Assembly (NCBI RefSeq): GCF_900111985.1
Contig: NZ_FOKI01000001.1
Location: 101,837-165,836 of the forward strand
DNA from: Clostridium frigidicarnis
GTDB lineage: Bacteria > Bacillota > Clostridia > Clostridiales > Clostridiaceae
Length of the DNA stretch: 64,000 nucleotides
Direction: 5' to 3'
Shown one piece after another: positions 58,840 through 64,000 of the stretch. Both the position numbers and the translations under genes were made by a program. The first letter of the stretch is position 1, and every line of letters begins with the position of its first letter. The notes beneath the pieces were generated by a model. That model saw nothing but the letters and a program-made list of their open reading frames with translations, made no database searches and had not been told where the DNA came from.

Positions 58840-58843
58840 GTAA

Positions 58844-58897
58844 AATACCTTAGATGGAATTTGTGTAAAAGCAATTCTATCTAAGGTATTTTTTTAT
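58844..58897 (+). terminator. Terminator of the oxidoreductase operon
   Basis: AATACCTTAGATGGAATT / AATTCTATCTAAGGTATT with one mismatch, followed by a run of T. Confidence 0.88.
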
Positions 58898-59085
58898 TCT
58901 TTAAATAAATATAGTATATAAACAATTAAGGGATATACTCTTTTCAAGATATTGTGTATAATAAGGAGTAAAATTCATATATGAACTAAATGGTTATATA
59001 ATTTTTATTAAAAACTGCTTCTAACAAATATTTTACAATTATGTTAGAATTATAACTGTAACAAGGAAATAAGGGGGGATTTAAA

Positions 59086-59673
59086 ATGAAGAAATGTTTA
59101 ACTAAAAGAAATGTTATTACCGTGGTTTGTGTTTTAGTTTCTTTTATCATTGGATGTTTTGTTGGAGATTCTTCAGTTATACATAGAATTAATGAATCTA
59201 TTAATAAAAAACTAGTAGATTCTAAAACTAACAATTATACAATATATAAATTAAACCAAGAAAAGCTATTTGAAGTTGGTGAAACTGCTACAATAAGAAA
59301 TGATGAAAAAGAAAAGGATGTATACAGTTTAAAAATTAACAGTGTGCAAGTTTCAACTAAGAAAAATCCTTCAGTTGAAAACCAACCTGAAAAAATTATT
59401 ATTATCAATTATACTTATAAAAATATAGCTCTAGACAATGAAAAATTGTATATATCAGATTCTAATTTTAAGATATTTGATGAAAACGGAAAAGTTCTTC
59501 AAATATATCCTAGTCCTGACATACGCAAATATGCTGAAAATTTACCTATGGGTAAATCATGTGATGCAGAAATGGCTTTTGCTTTAGATAATGGTAAAAC
59601 ATTAGAATTAATGTTTTATTATGATATGCTTTCAGATAAACCAAATGCAATATTTAAAACTACTCTACAATAA
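59086..59673 (+). CDS. DUF4352-type membrane-anchored protein
   Basis: One N-terminal helix (NVITVVCVLVSFIIGCFVG) anchors a beta-sandwich domain. The blocks VGETATI, YSLKINSVQVS, IIIINYTYKN and LPMGKSCDAEMAFALDNG are those of the telokin-like DUF4352 family, which is usually found at the cell surface with unknown ligands. The 195-residue length fits. A GGGGGG-type site precedes the ATG. Confidence 0.8.
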   Translation: MKKCLTKRNVITVVCVLVSFIIGCFVGDSSVIHRINESINKKLVDSKTNNYTIYKLNQEKLFEVGETATIRNDEKEKDVYSLKINSVQVSTKKNPSVENQPEKIIIINYTYKNIALDNEKLYISDSNFKIFDENGKVLQIYPSPDIRKYAENLPMGKSCDAEMAFALDNGKTLELMFYYDMLSDKPNAIFKTTLQ

Positions 59674-59684
59674 ATTTATATAAG

Positions 59685-59725
59685 GCACATGACACAAAAT
59701 AACTAGTCTATTTTGTGTCATGTGC
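59685..59725 (+). terminator. Hairpin after the DUF4352 gene
   Basis: GCACATGACACAAAATA / TATTTTGTGTCATGTGC perfect 17-bp stem. Confidence 0.75.
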
Positions 59726-59730
59726 ATAAC

Positions 59731-59772
59731 AAAAAGGTAGCCCTTAGATTAAAATCTATAGGCTACCTTTTT
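59731..59772. terminator. Bidirectional AGGTAGCC-type terminator
   Basis: AAAAAGGTAGCC / GGCTACCTTTTT 12-bp outer stem, with A and T runs at the two ends, between convergent genes. Confidence 0.85.
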
Positions 59773-60018
59773 GTTATGAAAGGTCATGTATTATAATGTG
59801 TATGCAATTTTAATTCTTGACTAAATTTAATTTAAATATACATATTTTTTAAAATTATTTTCTATTAACTTTTAAATTGCTTTGTTTGGGAGTTTGATAG
59901 ATTTTGAATTGTCACTTTACTTTGGTTTACATTTTAATTTTATCATACATAATATTTTTTATGTAAACTAATTATTGAAAATTTAAGCACCTACTTATAA
60001 ATTCAGTGCCATTAAAAA

Positions 60019-60741
60019 CTAAGTTCTTTTTCTCATTATAGATTCACTTATTATATATGATAATTTTAACCTTACGAACCACTTATCACTATCTTTTACC
60101 TCTTTAGAATAACCATTAACATCTTCTATATATTCTAATCCTTCCACAGCCTTATATGAAATATCTTTTTTCATGATTCTATATACTATCATTGGCCATT
60201 CACCATCAGTCATTTTATCCTGTGAATTTTCACTTATACATTGCCCACATTCTCTAGAAAATCCACATGCACCTGCTGTTATATCTGCATGTAACCCAGT
60301 TTCTATTGAAAAGATTTTATTAGTTATTTTTTCAGTTTCAATCCATTCTATGGGATGGGTATTAAATGCTCTAGGAGTTCTTCCTAAAATTAAATAATCA
60401 TAATTATGAATACTATTAACTATATCTATTAATTCTAAATAATAATTATCTATCCAAGTAAGAATTCTATCAAAATCACAGTAATGAAAATACTCTTCTT
60501 CTCCACTTAATCCAAACTTTAAAACTTCACGTCTTGCATTGGCTGCTCCTTTTTTAGGTATAATCTTTACTTTGAAGCCATTTTTTATTAGTTCTTCTCT
60601 TAATTTAACACTTGTTTCTTCACTTACAGTTATATAAACATTCTCATACAACTTTTTAAATTTATCCTTAGCTTTATTAAATACTTTTAAACACTTGCCC
60701 TCAATGTCATGGATCACTGTTATTAAAGCTATATTATTCAT
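60019..60741 (-). CDS. Glycosyltransferase-like (GT-A fold) protein of unknown role
   Basis: The N-terminus (IALITVIHDIEGKCLKVFNK) and a later HYCDFDRILTWID block with a DxD-like DFD resemble a GT-A nucleotide-sugar fold. A middle HADITAGACGFSRECGQC part adds a Cys/His cluster. No named family is recognised with confidence. It is encoded 60 bases downstream of the PEP-utilising enzyme and probably shares its transcript. The ATG at 60741 has an AAAGGA site. Confidence 0.55.
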   Translation of the reverse strand: MNNIALITVIHDIEGKCLKVFNKAKDKFKKLYENVYITVSEETSVKLREELIKNGFKVKIIPKKGAANARREVLKFGLSGEEEYFHYCDFDRILTWIDNYYLELIDIVNSIHNYDYLILGRTPRAFNTHPIEWIETEKITNKIFSIETGLHADITAGACGFSRECGQCISENSQDKMTDGEWPMIVYRIMKKDISYKAVEGLEYIEDVNGYSKEVKDSDKWFVRLKLSYIISESIMRKRT

Positions 60742-60801
60742 ATAAAATCCTTTCTTATTGGTTTAAATATTAAAATCAACCTTTCACTTTTAAGTTATTA
60801 C

Positions 60802-63423
60802 TCATTTAATTATCTCAACGGTTCCTTCATCTCCATTAACCCTTATTTTATCACCTGTTTTAATAAATTTTGTGGCATCATCAACTGACACAACTGCTGG
60901 AATTCCATATTCCCTAGCAACTACAGCTCCGTGAGTCATAAGTCCACCAACTTCAAGCACAAGTCCTTTTGAATTAACAAATAAAGGTGTCCACCCCGGA
61001 TCTGTAAATGGAGCTATTAGTATTTCACCTTCTTTTATTTGTCCTTCATTTGGATTTAATATAACCCTTGCAATTCCTTCTACTACACCACTAGATACAG
61101 GAGTTCCATTTAAAGCATTATCGCTTTTATTTTTATTTGCATTTCCTTTCATTATCTCTCCATTACTTAAAATAACCCTTGGAGCAGTTAATGTTTCATA
61201 GTACTTATAGTCTTCTTTTCTTTTAGATATTAAATATTTATAATCTTTATTGTTTTTTATAACATCATCTATTTCATCTAAAGATAAATAATATATATCA
61301 TATTTACTGTCTATTAAATTATTGTTTTTAAGTTTTTCTCCCTCTTGTAATAATGCCTTTTTAAATATCCAAAAACATTTTATTAAAGTATACTTTGGGT
61401 GCTCTCTTAATGGCATTCCTCTTCTGAAAGTTTCTATTAATTTCATAGCACTTCTTTTATCACTATGGGACTTTTGATTTTTTACAATTTCCTTACAAGT
61501 TTTCTTTGCATCTTCTATAAGAGAATTGTATCTTTTTCTATGCTCCATATGATTAAAATTCTTAGCATTACTAATTACTGTACTTATTATAGCTGAAGGA
61601 TCTTCACTATATCTATCATTAGTTATATCTATTTCTCCAACACCTCTAGGTCCAAACTTATCAAAAAACTCATTAAAGGCATCTATAACCACTTCATCTC
61701 CATAGCTATTTATTATTTTTAAGCCACTATCTAAAGGATTTTCTTCTAAAGCTTTTAAAAGATCTGGATGAATTCTTACTAAATCTCCTAGATCGCCAAC
61801 TTTAAGTCCCATTTCTGTGGTAATATTTCCTTCAAGTCCTTTTACTATTTTATTAACTTCTTCTAAAGTTCCATAATCCTTAAGATTTGACATGGCTTTT
61901 AGTGCTGGTACTATAAATGGTACAACATTAGTAAACACATCTCTCATTAATACTGAAGTGCATTTTTTTACTGCCCCTACCTTATTATCGCTATTATTTA
62001 CTATGTCTTCTATAATGCTAATTTTTCTAAAAATAAAGTCTTCTACATTTTTTAAGACATTATCTCCCTCTAGGGATTTTTTTCCCTTTCTACATTCATT
62101 AAAAATATAATTTACATTTTTAACAAGACTTATATTAGTTACCTTTTCAGTTTTATCTAAAGAATTATCTCTTCTATTTATAAATTCGTGTATTCCTGAG
62201 GCCATTTTTTCATCTACTTTATTTAAAGCAATTGGTGCAATTTTTCTACATATAAAGTTATTTAAAATATAGGTGTAATCTAAATAAAGTCTCCCTCCGA
62301 TTGAACACGCCCATGGACTTTCAACCTCTAAATTGTTCAAATCCTTACCAAAAGGAAGCAAATACTTTAATATTGATTGTCCTAAAGGTTTAATTGGCTT
62401 TGGCATTACTTGTATATGGTTAAATGATATATAAACTCTTTTTCCTTCATTTACATGAACGTAAGGTTTAGGATATAAAGAAGTTATAGCCCTTGATTGG
62501 GTTATATAAATATTATCACTTTCATCTATACACCACTCAATATCCTGAGGACAATGATAAAAGCTTTCTATTTTCTTAGCTATAACTGTTAAATCAAGTA
62601 TTTGATCAGCTCTTAAAACCTGGGTATTTCTTAAATCCTTTGGGATTTCTTCTTCAATGGTACCACCATTATCTATTGATATAATTTTCTTTTCCTTTTT
62701 CCCCAAAGTTTTCTCTATGATTTTAAAATTAGTTTTATTAACCTTATATAAATCTGGTGTAATAATTCCTGAAACCAATGCCTCCCCAAGTCCATATCCT
62801 GCATCTATAGTTAAAATATCATGATTATTACTTACAGGATCAGCTGTAAAAACTATACCTGAACTTACTGGATTTATAAGTCTTTGAACCACAACACACA
62901 TCTTTACATCTGAGTGTTTAATATTATTCTTTATTCTATAAATTACAGCTCTTTCTGAATATAAGGAAGCAAAACACTTTTTAACATGGTTTAACACTTC
63001 TTCTTTTCCGTTTATATTTAAATAAGTATCCTGCTGCCCTGCAAAAGATGCATTTTTTAAATCCTCTGCTGTAGCACTGGATCTTACTGCAAAGCTAGTG
63101 TCTTTCTTAAAGGCATTTAACGCCTTTAAAATCTCCCCTTCTATTTCTTCTTCAAGAATTGTACTTTCAATAAGTTTTCTTATATCCTTAGATATGTTTT
63201 TTATTAAAGTAGTATCTTCTATTTTAAAACTGTCTAAATCCTTAAATAATTTGTTATCTATAACTTTACTTATGTACCTATCATAAGCTACTGTTGAAAC
63301 ACAAAATCCTTCTGGTATTTTAAAACCAGCCTGTGTCATTAATCCTAAATTTAAGCCTTTTCCCCCAACTAATTTTAGATCCTTCTTCTCAATGTCTTTA
63401 AAAATTACTATTAAATCACTCAT
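60802..63423 (-). CDS. PEP-utilising dikinase, rifampicin-phosphotransferase-like
   Basis: This 873-residue protein has an N-terminal ATP-grasp domain (KLVGGKGLNLGLMTQAGF, then a FAVRSSATAEDLKNASFAGQ-type block cut here), a middle domain, and a C-terminal swivelling domain with the phospho-acceptor His831 in GGLMTHGAVVAREYGIP. Length and order match rifampicin phosphotransferase (about 867 residues) and short PEP synthases. The classic PEP-binding barrel of full PEP synthase does not seem present, which favours the Rph-like group. It could inactivate rifamycins or phosphorylate another small molecule. Confidence 0.78.
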   Translation of the reverse strand: MSDLIVIFKDIEKKDLKLVGGKGLNLGLMTQAGFKIPEGFCVSTVAYDRYISKVIDNKLFKDLDSFKIEDTTLIKNISKDIRKLIESTILEEEIEGEILKALNAFKKDTSFAVRSSATAEDLKNASFAGQQDTYLNINGKEEVLNHVKKCFASLYSERAVIYRIKNNIKHSDVKMCVVVQRLINPVSSGIVFTADPVSNNHDILTIDAGYGLGEALVSGIITPDLYKVNKTNFKIIEKTLGKKEKKIISIDNGGTIEEEIPKDLRNTQVLRADQILDLTVIAKKIESFYHCPQDIEWCIDESDNIYITQSRAITSLYPKPYVHVNEGKRVYISFNHIQVMPKPIKPLGQSILKYLLPFGKDLNNLEVESPWACSIGGRLYLDYTYILNNFICRKIAPIALNKVDEKMASGIHEFINRRDNSLDKTEKVTNISLVKNVNYIFNECRKGKKSLEGDNVLKNVEDFIFRKISIIEDIVNNSDNKVGAVKKCTSVLMRDVFTNVVPFIVPALKAMSNLKDYGTLEEVNKIVKGLEGNITTEMGLKVGDLGDLVRIHPDLLKALEENPLDSGLKIINSYGDEVVIDAFNEFFDKFGPRGVGEIDITNDRYSEDPSAIISTVISNAKNFNHMEHRKRYNSLIEDAKKTCKEIVKNQKSHSDKRSAMKLIETFRRGMPLREHPKYTLIKCFWIFKKALLQEGEKLKNNNLIDSKYDIYYLSLDEIDDVIKNNKDYKYLISKRKEDYKYYETLTAPRVILSNGEIMKGNANKNKSDNALNGTPVSSGVVEGIARVILNPNEGQIKEGEILIAPFTDPGWTPLFVNSKGLVLEVGGLMTHGAVVAREYGIPAVVSVDDATKFIKTGDKIRVNGDEGTVEIIK

Positions 63424-63651
63424 GAATTCCCATCCTTAATTTTAAAAATTATTTATTCTTTATTTGTATTCAATTCCACTAATTTTCTCTCCAAAGGTTA
63501 TTTCGGTTATTTTACCCATAAATTAACATACCCCATTTAAAGTTATATATAAAATTTTAGCACTACAATTTATTATATTGTAGTGCTAAATGTATTTTTG
63601 TATATGTTTTTCCACAATAAATATAAATTATATATTTATTCCGGGATTGTA
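63424..63651. other. Region between the dikinase gene and the CRISPR array
   Basis: It contains the dikinase promoter region and the terminator at 63557-63589. No gene is seen. Confidence 0.6.
63557..63589 (-). terminator. Terminator-like hairpin downstream of the CRISPR array
   Basis: TTAGCACTACAAT / ATTGTAGTGCTAA perfect 13-bp stem followed on the minus strand by a short TTTT run. It lies at the end expected for an array transcribed leftward. Confidence 0.7.
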
Positions 63652-63880
63652 ATTTAAATACATCTTATGTTAAGGTTCAACCCAAGTATTCTTTAATTAT
63701 ATTCTAACTTTACAAGGATTTAAATACATCTTATGTTAAGGTTCAACTCCTTGATTGCTTAATAATTCTTGCCAAATATCATCATTTAAATACATCTTAT
63801 GTTAAGGTTCAACGAAAAGTATTTCCTCAAATAGAGATATTAGAATTTACATTTAAATACATCTTATGTTAAGGTTCAAC
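63652..63880 (-). CRISPR. Short CRISPR array: four 30-bp repeats, three spacers
   Basis: Identical 30-base repeats lie at 63652-63681, 63718-63747, 63784-63813 and 63851-63880, with spacers of 36, 36 and 37 bases. On the minus strand the repeat starts GTTGAACCTTAACATAAG and ends TGTATTTAAAT, a type seen with clostridial type I-B systems. A minus-strand reading puts the leader at 63881-64000 and a terminator hairpin at 63557-63589. No cas gene is in the window. Confidence 0.96.
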
Positions 63881-64000
63881 CACTGTAAAATCAACGTTCC
63901 TATGATTAATAATATACCCTAAAGCCTTATAAATCAAGCAATTCTAAAAAATTTACCAATCGACTTTGATTTTTTTTGTTTCACAGGTAAAAAACCTCTT
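63881..64000 (-). promoter_or_regulatory. Probable CRISPR leader
   Basis: About 120 AT-rich bases lie right of the last repeat and run to the window edge, with no further repeat. On the minus strand they include an ACAAAAAAAATC run and a TAGGGTATATTAT box that could be a -10 region. The leader call follows from repeat orientation and is not independently proven. Confidence 0.5.

Larger units (their letters stand above)
59674..60018. other. Convergent intergenic region with two terminators
   Basis: It holds two hairpins (59685-59725 and 59731-59772) and about 240 AT-rich bases with no gene. Confidence 0.6.

Noticed and set aside
63682..63850. CRISPR spacers matching the prophage in this window
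   Set aside because: No match was seen by eye; a proper alignment search is needed before any claim.

Overview
The window looks like a chromosomal segment of a low-GC, spore-forming Clostridium (sensu stricto). It is very AT-rich and has strong AGGAGG-type ribosome sites. It carries the typical clostridial block of an IspH-ribosomal S1 fusion, cytidylate kinase, chorismate mutase and an HI0933-family flavoprotein, together with glutamate dehydrogenase, a class A beta-lactamase and a Cys/Asn/Gly-rich coat-like protein. I do not name a species.

Bases 1 to about 18,375 are the early, regulatory and packaging half of a prophage; its structural half lies beyond the left edge. From right to left it holds a serine integrase with an N-terminal helix-turn-helix extension, a CI-like repressor, a genetic switch with three palindromic operators and two opposed promoters, and then a long leftward operon. 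That operon encodes an antirepressor, a replisome organiser, a DnaC-type helicase loader, many small phage proteins, a radical SAM enzyme, a late regulator, tyrosine recombinases (one broken), an HNH nuclease and the terminase subunits. The right prophage boundary falls inside miaB: only the ribosome site and about the first 16 codons of this tRNA-modification gene remain, at 18,365-18,424.

Bases 18,400-49,700 are host chromosome. They hold a DUF2935 protein, a BtrH-like protein, the beta-lactamase, an ABC exporter with its regulator, and a PLP aminotransferase behind a 5'-terminal hairpin that buries a ribosome site. Next comes the ispH-rpsA/cmk/aroH/flavoprotein operon, then gdhA, an RpiR regulator, mnmM/rluB, an endonuclease IV-like protein, a coat-like protein, and an accessory stretch. 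The accessory stretch contains an orphan holin, lysin and transporter remnants, acetyltransferases, a family 2 glycosyltransferase and a secreted phosphoesterase. At least three families of short dispersed repeats occur here, one of them a nearly identical 119-bp pair.

Bases 50,934-57,821 are a second integrated element of about 6.9 kb. It is bounded by 9-bp direct repeats (ACATGCATG) and carries its own serine recombinase, a divergent LysR/choloylglycine-hydrolase pair and several small membrane proteins. It splits an FAD-dependent oxidoreductase whose upstream partner is a PyrK-like flavin/iron-sulfur reductase. Joining the two repeats restores one uninterrupted 425-codon reading frame, so the element resembles a sporulation skin element in layout. 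Whether it excises is not known from sequence.

The right end has a DUF4352 protein, a glycosyltransferase-like protein, a large PEP-utilising enzyme resembling rifampicin phosphotransferase, and a short CRISPR array (4 repeats, 3 spacers). The array repeat is of a type common with clostridial type I-B systems; no cas gene is in the window.
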